From assembly GCA_964493125.1 (NCBI GenBank), contig CAZBMS010000001.1:18062-82061 (forward strand): a DNA stretch of 64,000 nt, read 5' to 3'. How positions within the stretch are numbered: the first letter of the stretch is position 1; every line of letters starts with the position of its first letter. The notes beneath the pieces are model-generated. The model did not search any database. It was not told the origin of the DNA and was given only the letters and a program-made list of their open reading frames with translations. A program made the position numbers and the translations under genes. Shown here piece after piece: positions 16,110 to 25,706 of the stretch. This DNA comes from QGNO01 sp964493125 (GTDB lineage: Bacteria > Chloroflexota > Dehalococcoidia > Lucifugimonadales > QGNO01).

Positions 16110-17090
16110 ATGAAACTCAGGTTTGAAACTGACATGTCAGACTTGAACTGCACCATAGTAGGTTCTACTGGATCGGCATCTAAGGATGGGGTTCCTTTTA
16201 TAGCGAGTACCAGTGACGATCCATTTACAACCAGGACTCGATTGGTTGTAGAGGAACCTTCGGATGGGTACAGATTTGTTGCGACACAAATACTGACTTT
16301 GCCAGGGCATGATCCAGTTGAGTTTCAAGATATGCATACGCGTGGCGTTAATGAAAAGGGCTTCGCCTACGTATGGTCTGGTGCGCCTCCCAACACAGAA
16401 TATGAGCCTGACTATAGAGAAGCGTTTGGTATACCGTTTGAGCAGTTTGGCAGAATGTTGTTAGGCCAAGCATCGTCTGTGCAAGAGGGGGTTAGTATTC
16501 TGCAAAATAATCCTCGTGCAATCCATGGAAACTTTCTGATGGCTGATTCCCTTGGAGAAATTGCCATAATCGAAGTGAGCACACAATCCATGCATGTTGA
16601 GACTAGGACTTCTGATGGTTGGATTGCCAGAAGCAATCATTGGGTTTCTGAGGAAATGGGATACAAGGGTCGTTCTTCTGGAGATCAAAGTTCTAGCGGG
16701 GTACGACTTGCTCGAGCAACTGAGTTAATGGGGAACGGAGCCGGCAGAATAGACGTTCCTTACCTTTCGGAATTATATAGAGATCACGACACTTTGAGTG
16801 ATACTGGGTGGTCTATATGTGCGCATGGCCACACTAAATCGGCTGAAGGTGAACGCAGTGGAACTGTCAGCTCTGAAATTTTAGAGCCTACTACACGTAC
16901 ATTTAATTACTGTTACGGTTGGCCTTGTGGGGGGAAGCCGGAATACGCCACAGAGCAGCAATACCAGGAGTTTTCATGGGGTAATTATTTGCCATTCAAA
17001 CTTGATTATATGGAGGCAGGTGAATATGTATCTCCTTACGGCAGGCTGACTCCTCTTGCTGTGAAATACTTGGCCATAATGGGCAAATAA
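16110..17090 (+). CDS. C45-like Ntn-hydrolase (acyltransferase/peptidase family)
   Basis: A 326-residue protein resembling the peptidase C45 / acyl-CoA:6-aminopenicillanate acyltransferase-like Ntn-hydrolases. The putative nucleophile is Cys14 in LNCTIVGSTGSA, which would become N-terminal after self-cleavage. Supporting motifs are FIASTSDDPF (about 33-42), DMHTRGVNEKGFAYVWSG (about 75-92), HGNFLMADSLGEIAIIEV (about 139-156) and ARSNHW (about 173). Members deacylate or acylate small amides; a C69 dipeptidase-like role is an alternative. RBS AGGAG precedes the ATG. It stands alone on the plus strand, convergent with the transglutaminase-like operon. Confidence 0.7.
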   Translation: MKLRFETDMSDLNCTIVGSTGSASKDGVPFIASTSDDPFTTRTRLVVEEPSDGYRFVATQILTLPGHDPVEFQDMHTRGVNEKGFAYVWSGAPPNTEYEPDYREAFGIPFEQFGRMLLGQASSVQEGVSILQNNPRAIHGNFLMADSLGEIAIIEVSTQSMHVETRTSDGWIARSNHWVSEEMGYKGRSSGDQSSSGVRLARATELMGNGAGRIDVPYLSELYRDHDTLSDTGWSICAHGHTKSAEGERSGTVSSEILEPTTRTFNYCYGWPCGGKPEYATEQQYQEFSWGNYLPFKLDYMEAGEYVSPYGRLTPLAVKYLAIMGK

Positions 17091-17154
17091 GACTTACTTA
17101 ACCTAGCGAAACTTCAAGGATATGGTGCTCAAAAACTTTTTCTTTGATAGATAA

Positions 17155-19422
17155 CTACCCCAAAGAGTACCGCAGCATTGACCGCTTCACTTTTTTCCAG
17201 GATGAGCTTAGATGGAATCCTTCTACAATGGATGTAGTGGAATTTCCGTAAGTCGATTTGCTATAAATGTGGCAGATGTAGTTTATTTCCTCCCTTGCTT
17301 CAGGAAATAATTTCGATAACTTATCGGAGAGCTCCATAGGGGTTAGATTCAAGTTGGGGCTTCCAGCTACCAACCCATAGAGACGGAGCATTCTGGAGTA
17401 AGCTATTTTAGGGTTTGGCAGTGAGGAAAACCACTTTCTCCATATAATCCATAATATTGCAACCCAACCGAATACTATTACGGTGAACACAAGGCTTGGG
17501 TATCCGAAAGGCTCAGCGGTGAAATATAGTGGGGGCGGTTTACCTCCTTCACCGCCACTGATACGGCCGCCAGGAAGATCTTCATTTTTCCCTTCTTCGC
17601 TCGGCCTCGTGGTTTCATCTGGTAGATCATTAGGTATCGATGAGGTAGTTTTGTTAGGGCTAAGGGATAGGGTTTCATAATCTTCGAAGGTTCTAGGAAT
17701 TGTTTCGAAGGTGGCGGATGGCTCAAAAGGTACCCATCCATGTCCGGGGAAGTAGGCTTCTACCCAACTATGTTTATCTTTTTCTTTAATCACAAAAGTT
17801 CTTGATTCCAGATCTACAGTACCTGGTCCAAATCCGGCAATAAGTCTAGAAGGGATACCTGTAGCACGTAACATTACAGCCATAGCAGACGCGAAATGGT
17901 CACTGTGCCCCGCTCTACTTTCGAAAATAAAGTGATCCACCACGTCGTCATCAAAATCCTTTTCTGGAGGAGTGTTGGTATATTGGAAACTTCGAAGGTA
18001 AGCTTCTATTGCTAGGGCTTTTTCATACGCCGTACCTTGTCCTTTAACAATACTGGTCGTTTGCGAGGCTACTCTGCTTGGTAGGGATTTAGGTAGGTCG
18101 AGGTAGTATTTCTTGACCCATTCAGGGTAGTCTTCTCCCGATTGCCTTATGGCAGACTCCGTATATATTGGCAGCCTGACAGTGCCCGAATAGACACCGT
18201 CTTCTTTGATCCGTTTTACTGGGATAATTGCAATAATGTCTTCGTCGACGGGTGTTCCATCATGAGTTTCTACCTTGACTTCAATTGGAGCAGATTCTAA
18301 GCCAGCTTGAGGAATGTAAAGATGTTTTGAGGACAAAGCGAGTTCTACTTTGAAGCTTATAACTCCTATTGCTTGTATTTCTTCAGGCTCATCTTCTAAT
18401 TCTAGATCTTCTGGTGATACGAATAGGCTCCGAGCAACTTCTGACACTGTGGAGTCAGTAGTCCAGCCACCCGAGGTGTATGAGGTGTAAGCTCTTGCCT
18501 TCCAGTATGTAGGACTTGAAATTGTTCCAATAAATACGGGGGATTCATTCACAGAAGCCTTACTTAGTACAGGAAGGGTTCGCCCAAAGATTTGTGGCGT
18601 ATCCTTTTTGTTTTCTATTGCTGAAAACATTCGGCCAAACTCTTCCTGGAATAATGATGCAGGCTCTCTAGAAAAATCCCAAACTTGGGCCAGCTGGTCG
18701 TTTTTGATGCGCGTGATTGGAAGCAAGAAAACGAGGCCAATAATAATTGAGCTCATCGCTAGCGCTATAGCAATCCAGACTCTCCCAAATGACGATGGGC
18801 AATGAATGCCACTTTCCTTCAATCGACCTCTTTTTTCAAGAGAAGTGAGCCTTGCAACTAAAAGCAAGGTTAGTAGCAGGAATGGGAAAACGAAATTGAA
18901 ATGACTTTCAGGCAGGTAAGTTATATTTATGAACAGAATTATTGAACTTGGAATTACGGGTATCCATACATTAGATAGCCTGAAAGTGGACCAGACTAGG
19001 AAGTATCCAGTGGACCAAGAAATGGCCGACAAAATAACCGCAAAAGGAACTGAGTCTGCGCTGATTCCGTTACCAATAAAGGCTTTAATCCAAACCCATA
19101 GGCGTTCGTTAAGCTCTCCGAAGCGCGTTAAGTAGTCTGAGGCTTCGACTAGGCTGGATGACTGAATGTAGATGACGGCGAAACCTATTGCGAGACCATA
19201 GATGTGGCATCGTAAGTTTTTTTGAACCAATCTAATCGCTATTAAAGAAGTCAGGGCACCTAGTATAGATGTGACTACCAGCGACGAAGTTTCAACCCAC
19301 TGGGCTGTTTCAACTGAAGCGATCACCACTACGGCTGAGCCAGCAGCCAGAACGAAAGTTGTCCAGTCTTCTCTGGAAACCCAAGTGGTGAAACGGTTGC
19401 GTGGCATTTCCAGTAGTAACAT
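17155..19422 (-). CDS. TgpA-type membrane protein with transglutaminase-like domain, Ser at the Cys position
   Basis: A 755-residue protein: about five or six N-terminal membrane helices (to ~240), an extracellular region, a transglutaminase-like domain (about 460-590), a Pro/Glu/Gly-rich linker, one more helix near 640 and a C-terminal cytoplasmic DUF4129-like tail. The core motif reads RAGHSDHFASAMAVMLRATG where active members have Cys; the residue is Ser507 (codon AGT at 17904-17902). The later HSWVEAY and GWVPFEPSA, with His and Asp-equivalent, are kept. Such proteins lie in MoxR-DUF58-TgpA operons. It overlaps the DUF58 stop by 1 base (TAATG). With Ser it may be inactive, or a serine variant; which is unknown. 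Confidence 0.85.
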   Translation of the reverse strand: MLLLEMPRNRFTTWVSREDWTTFVLAAGSAVVVIASVETAQWVETSSLVVTSILGALTSLIAIRLVQKNLRCHIYGLAIGFAVIYIQSSSLVEASDYLTRFGELNERLWVWIKAFIGNGISADSVPFAVILSAISWSTGYFLVWSTFRLSNVWIPVIPSSIILFINITYLPESHFNFVFPFLLLTLLLVARLTSLEKRGRLKESGIHCPSSFGRVWIAIALAMSSIIIGLVFLLPITRIKNDQLAQVWDFSREPASLFQEEFGRMFSAIENKKDTPQIFGRTLPVLSKASVNESPVFIGTISSPTYWKARAYTSYTSGGWTTDSTVSEVARSLFVSPEDLELEDEPEEIQAIGVISFKVELALSSKHLYIPQAGLESAPIEVKVETHDGTPVDEDIIAIIPVKRIKEDGVYSGTVRLPIYTESAIRQSGEDYPEWVKKYYLDLPKSLPSRVASQTTSIVKGQGTAYEKALAIEAYLRSFQYTNTPPEKDFDDDVVDHFIFESRAGHSDHFASAMAVMLRATGIPSRLIAGFGPGTVDLESRTFVIKEKDKHSWVEAYFPGHGWVPFEPSATFETIPRTFEDYETLSLSPNKTTSSIPNDLPDETTRPSEEGKNEDLPGGRISGGEGGKPPPLYFTAEPFGYPSLVFTVIVFGWVAILWIIWRKWFSSLPNPKIAYSRMLRLYGLVAGSPNLNLTPMELSDKLSKLFPEAREEINYICHIYSKSTYGNSTTSIVEGFHLSSSWKKVKRSMLRYSLG

Positions 19423-20663
19423 TAGCTTTCCGAGTAACCTTCAAGGGTTGGACTCATATCCACAGAACCAGACTTCCTGTAATCAAGCTCTTCTCCCAGG
19501 TTCCCTTCTTTTCTAACCACGTAAGTTGGCGCTTGACTTGAGCTGATAAGAATGTGGTTAATGTCTAGCACGCCGTCCAATCCAAACGAATATGGGTCCA
19601 CGAATACTATTGCGATTCGGGACACTTCGTTAAGCGATGTTTTGATAACTTCTAACCAAGAAGTTTCAGTTGATGGTGTAATAATTACTAAAGCTGAAGA
19701 CATGCCCAGTAAGCTTTGGTTCTCTTGCAAGACTTGGTGGAGTGGTTTAGTGCCGTTGGCAGTGACAATTGCGAGCATGCTCATGATATCGGTGTGAGCA
19801 GAAGATGTTCTTTTAGGAGGGACTGTATACTCTTGATCACCGTGAGCGAGAACGCCTACAGGAACATCCGCGTTTAATAGGTGGCTTGCTATTGAGGCCG
19901 CAACTTCCACTGTTTTCTCTTCTGTGTTATCTATTTCTTTGCCATTTTGGACGGCATGGTCCATATCTAGCACTATCCATGTATGGCCTCTCGCGTCGCT
20001 ATCAAATTCCTTTACCATGAGTTTGGACTGCCGCAAGGTTGAAGGCCAATGAATTCTCCTGAGCGCATCTCCGTAAACATAGTCACGTATCGTTGAAACA
20101 GAAGGGGTGATCTGTTGAGCAGACCTGCGACTTGTACCAGGATGGACCCCGGCGCTATATGAAAGTTGAAAATTTGGAATATGTACGGTGGCAGGATGTA
20201 CAGTTATTTCGTTAACGCCAGCAAATGTTTTTGTGAAGTGGAATAGGTCGAACAAGTCGCTTGTATAAGCCTTAGGAGGACCTAGCTTATAAACTCCTCG
20301 TTTCCTAAGCAGCGCTTTCCCGCTCCACGTAACCTCTTGCAGTGGCTTAATATTTAATAATGAACCTGTAGAGACTCCTGGAAGGTCCTCCATGTCGCGT
20401 ACTTCCAATAGTATCTTGGGAAGTATGTTTTCGTTCTTGATAAACAATTTGGTTTCTACATAGTCTCCAACTTGAGATAATCCGGATCGACGGCTAGCAT
20501 TAATCGATAATCCAAATAAATTCAGGCGTGTCCAAGCGAAACTAGCTAACAAAACAGCTAAAAGCGCATAAAGCATGAAGTAAAAAACTGCGAACCCTGA
20601 ACTAATCGCAGAGAAGAAGACCAATCCTATTAACAAAAGTGCTATATGTATTCGTTTAATCAA
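19422..20663 (-). CDS. DUF58-domain protein
   Basis: A 413-residue protein with two N-terminal membrane helices (about 5-45), a beta-rich middle region, and a C-terminal DUF58 domain. The DUF58 signature is at about 185-215: SVSTIRDYVYGDALRRIHWPS, followed by KLMVKEFDSDARGHTWIVLDMD, with a von Willebrand-A-like fold after it. DUF58 proteins are found with MoxR ATPases and transglutaminase-like proteins, with roles in envelope or complex assembly that remain poorly defined. It is coupled to the upstream membrane-protein gene (4-base overlap) and to the transglutaminase gene (1-base overlap). No MoxR gene is adjacent. Confidence 0.87.
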   Translation of the reverse strand: MIKRIHIALLLIGLVFFSAISSGFAVFYFMLYALLAVLLASFAWTRLNLFGLSINASRRSGLSQVGDYVETKLFIKNENILPKILLEVRDMEDLPGVSTGSLLNIKPLQEVTWSGKALLRKRGVYKLGPPKAYTSDLFDLFHFTKTFAGVNEITVHPATVHIPNFQLSYSAGVHPGTSRRSAQQITPSVSTIRDYVYGDALRRIHWPSTLRQSKLMVKEFDSDARGHTWIVLDMDHAVQNGKEIDNTEEKTVEVAASIASHLLNADVPVGVLAHGDQEYTVPPKRTSSAHTDIMSMLAIVTANGTKPLHQVLQENQSLLGMSSALVIITPSTETSWLEVIKTSLNEVSRIAIVFVDPYSFGLDGVLDINHILISSSQAPTYVVRKEGNLGEELDYRKSGSVDMSPTLEGYSES

Positions 20664-21547
20664 TAGTTGTCACTTATCTCTTTGGTTATAAGTTGGCTCG
20701 ACTGTAGCACAGCATTTTTTCTTTGTACTGCTATAAAGTGAGACGTGGCAATTAGGAGTGCTGTGCCACCTGGTATCGTGCCAGCCATGAATGGCACCCA
20801 AAATGTGTAAGGGGCCCATATTTTGCTCATAGTCCAGTATCGTGATATCCCATCGTAAAAATAAACTGAGCCGATTTCCAAACATAAACCCACTAGAACC
20901 AAAATAATTATGCCTGCAATATTTACTCCTCGCGTTAACATTGTGGCAGCTAGTACTATAAGGCTGCCTAATCCTATACAAGCGATGTAGGCGAACAGGG
21001 TTTTGTGAGGTATCGCTACGAATGCAAAAGCAGACATTATGTCAACTATAATCGAGCCAAAAAAGAGTAGAAGGGTAGCAGCTACAACCGCAATAAGAGG
21101 CAGGGCAACTGAGAAGGATCTAGTTCTCTTAGTTAAAGCTAGATCGCCAACTATAGTAGCGAGTAAAGGTATGCTGAAGCTGAAAACCCAGAAGGAAGGG
21201 AATAATGATTCAAGGTTTTGCTCGTACGTTGTGTTATAAACAAAAGGTACAAAGCGAACTATGGGCAATAATGCCACTAAAAAAAACAAAGTTAGAAACG
21301 TGCCCATTTGACGTAGCGGCTTGTTAGTCCAAGGGATTGTTGACGCAATTAGTACAGCTAGTCCTAGTAAAAGTGTTGATAGCGCAGCTATAGACTGATG
21401 ACCAGGATTGGGATATTGACCAGATACGCTGAACAGAGTCGCAGCTGAAGCAAATAACGACCCTCCTGCAACAAAGCCGACAATACGGACAAAGAAGTTT
21501 GTCTTTTCAGGTTCACTTGTGGATTTTGCAGTTGATGAGATTGTCAT
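20660..21547 (-). CDS. Polytopic membrane protein of unknown function
   Basis: A 295-residue protein with about eight hydrophobic segments (for instance residues 22-45, 54-72, 80-100, 123-145, 155-175, 185-205, 210-230 and 255-280) and short charged ends. I recognise no family. It is the first gene of a three-gene operon with DUF58 and the transglutaminase-like protein, with a 4-base overlap to DUF58, in the place where a MoxR AAA+ ATPase often stands. It may be a membrane partner of those proteins (inference). Confidence 0.7.
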   Translation of the reverse strand: MTISSTAKSTSEPEKTNFFVRIVGFVAGGSLFASAATLFSVSGQYPNPGHQSIAALSTLLLGLAVLIASTIPWTNKPLRQMGTFLTLFFLVALLPIVRFVPFVYNTTYEQNLESLFPSFWVFSFSIPLLATIVGDLALTKRTRSFSVALPLIAVVAATLLLFFGSIIVDIMSAFAFVAIPHKTLFAYIACIGLGSLIVLAATMLTRGVNIAGIIILVLVGLCLEIGSVYFYDGISRYWTMSKIWAPYTFWVPFMAGTIPGGTALLIATSHFIAVQRKNAVLQSSQLITKEISDNY

Positions 21548-21562
21548 ATTGTCTGGCCCGCA

Positions 21563-22363
21563 TTACTTTTTATTTCGGTCTTTGAAAAGGGCCGCGAGAT
21601 TTTTTGTTGTGGTTTCCGCCACTGTGTCGAGGCTTAATCCTTTTAGCTCGGCAAGTTTCATTGCTACTTCCCGGACATCTTTTGGCTCTGTCCACCTTGA
21701 TCTGTTCCGTTTGAAATATTGAGGATAAGAGTCCGTTTCGAGGACTATATGGTCTAAAGGGATATTCTTAATAGTCTCTTGAAGCCGCGGCATTCTTAGG
21801 AGAGGTTTACCAATTGAAACCAGTAGGCCTAGATCTAAGCAGACTTGCGCTACTTCTTCGTCCCATTGAAAGTAATGCATGGCTCCGCCAACCTCTTGTA
21901 TTTTTTCTTCACGAAGTACTGCAAGTGTCTTATGATGGTCTATCATTCTCTCTGGATGTTCACGAGAATGGAATATTACAGGCAAAGCGAGTTCGCGTGC
22001 GAGCCGGATTTGCTTTCTAAGTACCTGTATCTGGATGCTTAAATCTGGCATTCCAAGGCTGAAATCTAAACCGACCTCGCTTATGCACACTACTTTTGGA
22101 TTAGCTAATGCCATGTTTTTAAACTCGGTGTAACTTTTAGCATCCATTGGTCCCTCTATGTCCATAGGGTGGATTCCTATACCGGCGAAAATGGAATCAT
22201 GGTTGTTGGCGAGATCGATACATTTCCTTGACGATTCTTTTGTTACACCAGCTGAGACTATGGTATTTACGCCTGCATCGGCTGCACGCCCCAAGATTTC
22301 CGGAATCTCTGAAGGATCGAATTGATCCAAATGAGTGTGAGTGTCAGCTAGATATCCATCCAT
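21563..22363 (-). CDS. TatD-family metal-dependent hydrolase
   Basis: A 266-residue TIM-barrel hydrolase. Metal-site motifs: ADTHTHLDQF at 6-15, GIHPMD near 62, SEVGLDFS near 95-102, PVIFHSREH near 131-139, HYFQWDEE near 164 and the terminal VLETDSYPQY near 203-212. TatD proteins are 3'-5' DNA exonucleases or related phosphodiesterase/deacylases. Length is typical. It precedes the membrane-protein/DUF58 operon by 15 bases, so it could be the true first gene of that transcript, though functionally unrelated. Confidence 0.9.
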   Translation of the reverse strand: MDGYLADTHTHLDQFDPSEIPEILGRAADAGVNTIVSAGVTKESSRKCIDLANNHDSIFAGIGIHPMDIEGPMDAKSYTEFKNMALANPKVVCISEVGLDFSLGMPDLSIQIQVLRKQIRLARELALPVIFHSREHPERMIDHHKTLAVLREEKIQEVGGAMHYFQWDEEVAQVCLDLGLLVSIGKPLLRMPRLQETIKNIPLDHIVLETDSYPQYFKRNRSRWTEPKDVREVAMKLAELKGLSLDTVAETTTKNLAALFKDRNKK

Positions 22364-22410
22364 GGTTAATGATCGACTGTACCTTGTTATGAATAGGCTA
22401 TTTATTGGAA

Positions 22411-23703
22411 CTAAAGTTCGTCTGGATTAGCAAAATCAGATGGTATGGGAGGTTTAGCGAACCATATCAGGATCGCTGACATTAAATAAAGTCCTATGAA
22501 GGCTGCGTATGCTGGCTTATAAGAGCCAGTGATATCGAATATGAGATTTATGATTACGGGCCCTCCACCCGACATTAATACTTGCAAAGGTAGTGATGTA
22601 GAGCGAACAGTTCCTAAAGTCAATCTGCCGTAATAATTAGCCCATAAGACTTCTTGAATAATCATCATTCCAGTAAAGCCGGCCCCGTAGACTACTATGC
22701 CAAGCCATAGCATTACGTTTGTATCTGCGAAAGTTAATAGCGCGGTCGCCAGTAATTGGATTGAGAAAGGAATCACTCTTATTGCTGATAAGTGAACGTG
22801 TTCGCTTAGTATTCCCCATAAAGGGGTAACCAAAATTGTTGCCAGTGATCTGGCCATAAGCATTAGGGCTATCGCCGTGGCTCCAAATCCCAAGTCTTCT
22901 GCATAAGGAGCGATACTTATATTTACGCCTTGAAATGCCAACATGGAAGAGGAGATTGCTGTGATAAGGAGCCAGAACGCCGGAGTTCTGATCACTTGCC
23001 TTCGGGTCCAAACTGCCTCCTTTATTGAATCGTATTGCTCGTCTTTATCCGCTTGTAGACTACTGTAATCGCTCTTGCCTACTATTGCCCCATCCGGTTT
23101 TAATCCAATGTCTTCTGGTCGTCGCTTCATTATTAAGGCAGATGGAATAATAACCACAAACCAAGCGAGAACCGCAAAGAATATCCATGCTGTTTGCCAT
23201 CCCCATATAGCAATTATTCCAACAGTTATAGGTGAAATTATCAGCATCCCTGAGCTTGTGCCCATTCCAGCTAATGCAATTGCTCTACCTCTGCGCGCGA
23301 CGAACCAATTTGAAATTGTTGTGTTAGTTACCAGCATGCTAACCAGCGAGAAACCCATAGCCATGAAGATGCCTCTCACTAAGTAAAATTGCCATAAGTC
23401 GGTCATCGTACTTAGGCTCATAAATCCCACACTAAGAATTACTCCACCGATTACTAATATCCAACGAGAACCGTAGCGGTCTAAGAATGTACCCACAATT
23501 GGCGATGTTATTCCTTCGAATAATCTGGATAGAGTCAGGACGCCTGCAATACTAGTTCTGGACCAGCCAAGTTGTGCATTAAGGGAGGTGAAAAAAAGCC
23601 CAAGAATGGATGCGTTTCCGCTCGCAAATGAAAATCGAGATAGAAATGCAGCACCGACTATGTTCCATCCGTAAAAATAGCCCGAACTATTGTTTGGTTT
23701 CAT
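22411..23703 (-). CDS. MFS transporter, monocarboxylate/oxalate-antiporter-like
   Basis: A 430-residue protein with twelve hydrophobic helices. The start YFYGWNIVGAAFLSRFSFASG is typical of the MCT/OFA-like MFS branch; the A-like loop motif appears as GTFLDRYGSRW, and a second cytoplasmic loop has NWFVARRGRAIALAGMGTSSG. A large polar loop between helices 6 and 7 (about 198-232) contains KRRPEDIGLKPDG, also usual in this group. The substrate is probably a carboxylate, but this is inference. It is followed by tatD on the same strand after 47 bases. Confidence 0.85.
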   Translation of the reverse strand: MKPNNSSGYFYGWNIVGAAFLSRFSFASGNASILGLFFTSLNAQLGWSRTSIAGVLTLSRLFEGITSPIVGTFLDRYGSRWILVIGGVILSVGFMSLSTMTDLWQFYLVRGIFMAMGFSLVSMLVTNTTISNWFVARRGRAIALAGMGTSSGMLIISPITVGIIAIWGWQTAWIFFAVLAWFVVIIPSALIMKRRPEDIGLKPDGAIVGKSDYSSLQADKDEQYDSIKEAVWTRRQVIRTPAFWLLITAISSSMLAFQGVNISIAPYAEDLGFGATAIALMLMARSLATILVTPLWGILSEHVHLSAIRVIPFSIQLLATALLTFADTNVMLWLGIVVYGAGFTGMMIIQEVLWANYYGRLTLGTVRSTSLPLQVLMSGGGPVIINLIFDITGSYKPAYAAFIGLYLMSAILIWFAKPPIPSDFANPDEL

Positions 23704-23807
23704 TAAGATTTCAAAGTAATAGTACTTTTAATACCTTTGTAACTATCAATTAGCTTCAATGACTGGTTGCAAAATAATCGGGCATGAAGAATTTGTTAGT
23801 AACATTA

Positions 23808-24926
23808 TTAATAGCGATTTTTATACCGCTGTTTTCTCAACAGTTCTACAGAGATAGTTATTGGTATCGCAATCAGTGAGGCTGCAGCGCCAAATAGAAA
23901 TGGTCCTACGATAATATCTCCTTGCACGTCTAATATCGCGCCACTGCCAGTTGAGCCTGCTACTACTCCCAAGGAATATATAGCGTAAAACACTCCGAAT
24001 GCCCGCCCTCGATTATGGCTCGAAGTGGATTCAGTAAGCATTGTTTTCATTGTTGGGAATAGTATGCCGAATCCAGTTCCAAAAACTGCCATGCTGACCA
24101 TTGCTCCCCAAATTCCGGACAGAGTAACTAGTAATATCAAACCCAAGCAGATAAGCCCTAGGCCTAAAGTTAATGACACAATTCGGGTATTGGTATCTCC
24201 TTTAGACAGTAAAGGATTTACCATGGTCAACATTCCAAAAAGTGACAAAATTGCGAAACCTACCCCTGCGGTAGAAGCAGAACCGACTTCGCTAATGATC
24301 CAATTTGGGAAATTTGTGACTAGTACTCCAAACCCAATAGTCATTGCTAGCGCTGCGAAATACGCAGTGAACATTCTTACAAAGTCAGCTTTATATATGT
24401 CATTATCTGTAAGTGAATTGTATTGGCTTTTCTGGGTGATCGATGTTCGAGTTGCGAAGTAAACGAAGCCTACAAAAACTAATATCATTAGTAATGCGCT
24501 TAATAAGAATACAGATGAGTACCCTGTGGTTTCGCTTAACCATACTGATAGTAGAGGACCTACAACCGCGGCTATCGCTATAGGCACGCTATTTACGCCC
24601 ATGCTGGTCATAATGTTGCGAGACCTTGCTATATCTCCCAAAAGAGCGAACGCCCCTGGGGCAAGTACCGCAGCACTTAACCCATGCAAAGCTCTAGCTG
24701 TTAGTAATTGAGATGGAGAGCTTGCAAATACATAACCCAATAATGCCAAAGCGGTCATTAATAGTCCGACAGCCAAAGGAAGTTTACGACCCCACTTGTC
24801 AAGAGCTATACCTGCAGCAAGATTGCCGGTCATGTTTGTTAAGGAATAGGCACCTACTATAATTCCGGTTAAGGCAGGTGTTGCTCCCAGGCTTTTTGCG
24901 AAAGGAGCGATTATTGGGAATTGCAT
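23808..24926 (-). CDS. MFS transporter; true start probably upstream at a non-ATG codon
   Basis: A 372-residue MFS protein from ATG 24926, with DKWGRKLP (motif A loop) and around eleven helices. The frame stays open upstream to a TGA at 24992-24990; those 20 codons encode the missing first half of helix 1 (INPIILRLVASVAFLDLF). There is no ATG or GTG in that stretch, only ATT (24986, 24980) and CTG, and no RBS before 24926; a GAGGG lies just before 24986. So translation may start at ATT near 24980-24986, or a one-base error separates an ATG at about 24995 (other frame) from the gene. Substrate unknown; drug-efflux-like arrangement. Feature coordinates give the ATG-based minimum. Confidence 0.78.
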   Translation of the reverse strand: MQFPIIAPFAKSLGATPALTGIIVGAYSLTNMTGNLAAGIALDKWGRKLPLAVGLLMTALALLGYVFASSPSQLLTARALHGLSAAVLAPGAFALLGDIARSRNIMTSMGVNSVPIAIAAVVGPLLSVWLSETTGYSSVFLLSALLMILVFVGFVYFATRTSITQKSQYNSLTDNDIYKADFVRMFTAYFAALAMTIGFGVLVTNFPNWIISEVGSASTAGVGFAILSLFGMLTMVNPLLSKGDTNTRIVSLTLGLGLICLGLILLVTLSGIWGAMVSMAVFGTGFGILFPTMKTMLTESTSSHNRGRAFGVFYAIYSLGVVAGSTGSGAILDVQGDIIVGPFLFGAAASLIAIPITISVELLRKQRYKNRY

Positions 24927-25146
24927 AAAGAGGTCTAGGAACGCAACTGACGCGACCAGTCGTAAAATAATTGGGTTAATTTGAATCCCTCATGTATTCG
25001 TAATAAGTTAAAAGGTACATCGATAATTATTCCAAGAGAGTTTTTAAATGAATAATTTGGTGGATAAGTATTTCGAATTCCTAAACCTTAAATTCTGCGA
25101 CGACAAAGCTATTAGGATGCGACATGATTTGTTGAGCCATTTGAAC

Positions 25147-25527
25147 TTATGTTGATCTTTCTTTTCCTGGAACGAATTTCAAAGAAATAGAATTTACACA
25201 ATGCCTCGTATTAGTTTCTGTAAAAGCTTCCCCAACAAAAACGTGCCCTAAGTGACCTTTACAGTTTGCACATTGAATTTCTGTACGTATTCCATCTGAA
25301 TCTGGTAGTCGATTGACAGATCCAGATACCTCTTTGTCGAAAGCAGGCCATCCACAATGGGCATCAAACTTATCTACTGATTTATAGAGTTGAGCGTCAC
25401 ATTTCCGGCATATGTAGGTGCCTGTCTCGTAAAAATCATCATATTCACCAGTAAATGGAGGTTCCGTTCCCTTATCTTCTATGATGGAACGTTCTATTGG
25501 AGTTAGTGGGTTGTAGGTCTCTTCCAT
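25147..25527 (-). CDS. msrB: Peptide-methionine (R)-S-oxide reductase
   Basis: A 126-residue MsrB. It reduces methionine-R-sulfoxide in proteins using thioredoxin. Seen: YNPLTPIERSIIEDKGTEPPFTGEY at the N terminus split over the usual helix, two zinc CxxC motifs (Cys40/43 and Cys86/89), HCGWPAF at 58-64, GHLGHVF and the catalytic Cys110 in NTRHCVNS. Cys, not selenocysteine, is used. AGGAG lies seven bases before the ATG. It follows the tRNA-Glu gene by 75 bases on the same strand. Confidence 0.95.
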   Translation of the reverse strand: MEETYNPLTPIERSIIEDKGTEPPFTGEYDDFYETGTYICRKCDAQLYKSVDKFDAHCGWPAFDKEVSGSVNRLPDSDGIRTEIQCANCKGHLGHVFVGEAFTETNTRHCVNSISLKFVPGKERST

Positions 25528-25602
25528 TAATGTACTCCTATTAATTTAAGCTTAGCATCATGTTCTGAATAAAATGTGAGTTTGATGCGTGAAAGATTAA
25601 CT

Positions 25603-25679
25603 TGGTGCCCCCAAGGGGATTCGAACCCCTGATCTCCACCTTGAAAGGGTGGCGTGCTAGGCCGCTACACCATGGGGGC
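25603..25679 (-). tRNA. tRNA-Glu (anticodon TTC)
   Basis: On the minus strand the 7-bp acceptor stem GCCCCCA / TGGGGGC encloses a D-arm (GTGTAGCGGCCTAGCAC), an anticodon arm CCACC-CTTTCAA-GGTGG with anticodon TTC, and a T-arm (CAGGGG-TTCGAAT-CCCCT). Discriminator A and the CCA end are encoded (25606-25603). It lies 27 bases after the argC stop. Confidence 0.97.
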
Positions 25680-25706
25680 ATTTTCATACGATAACATGTT
25701 GTTGCG

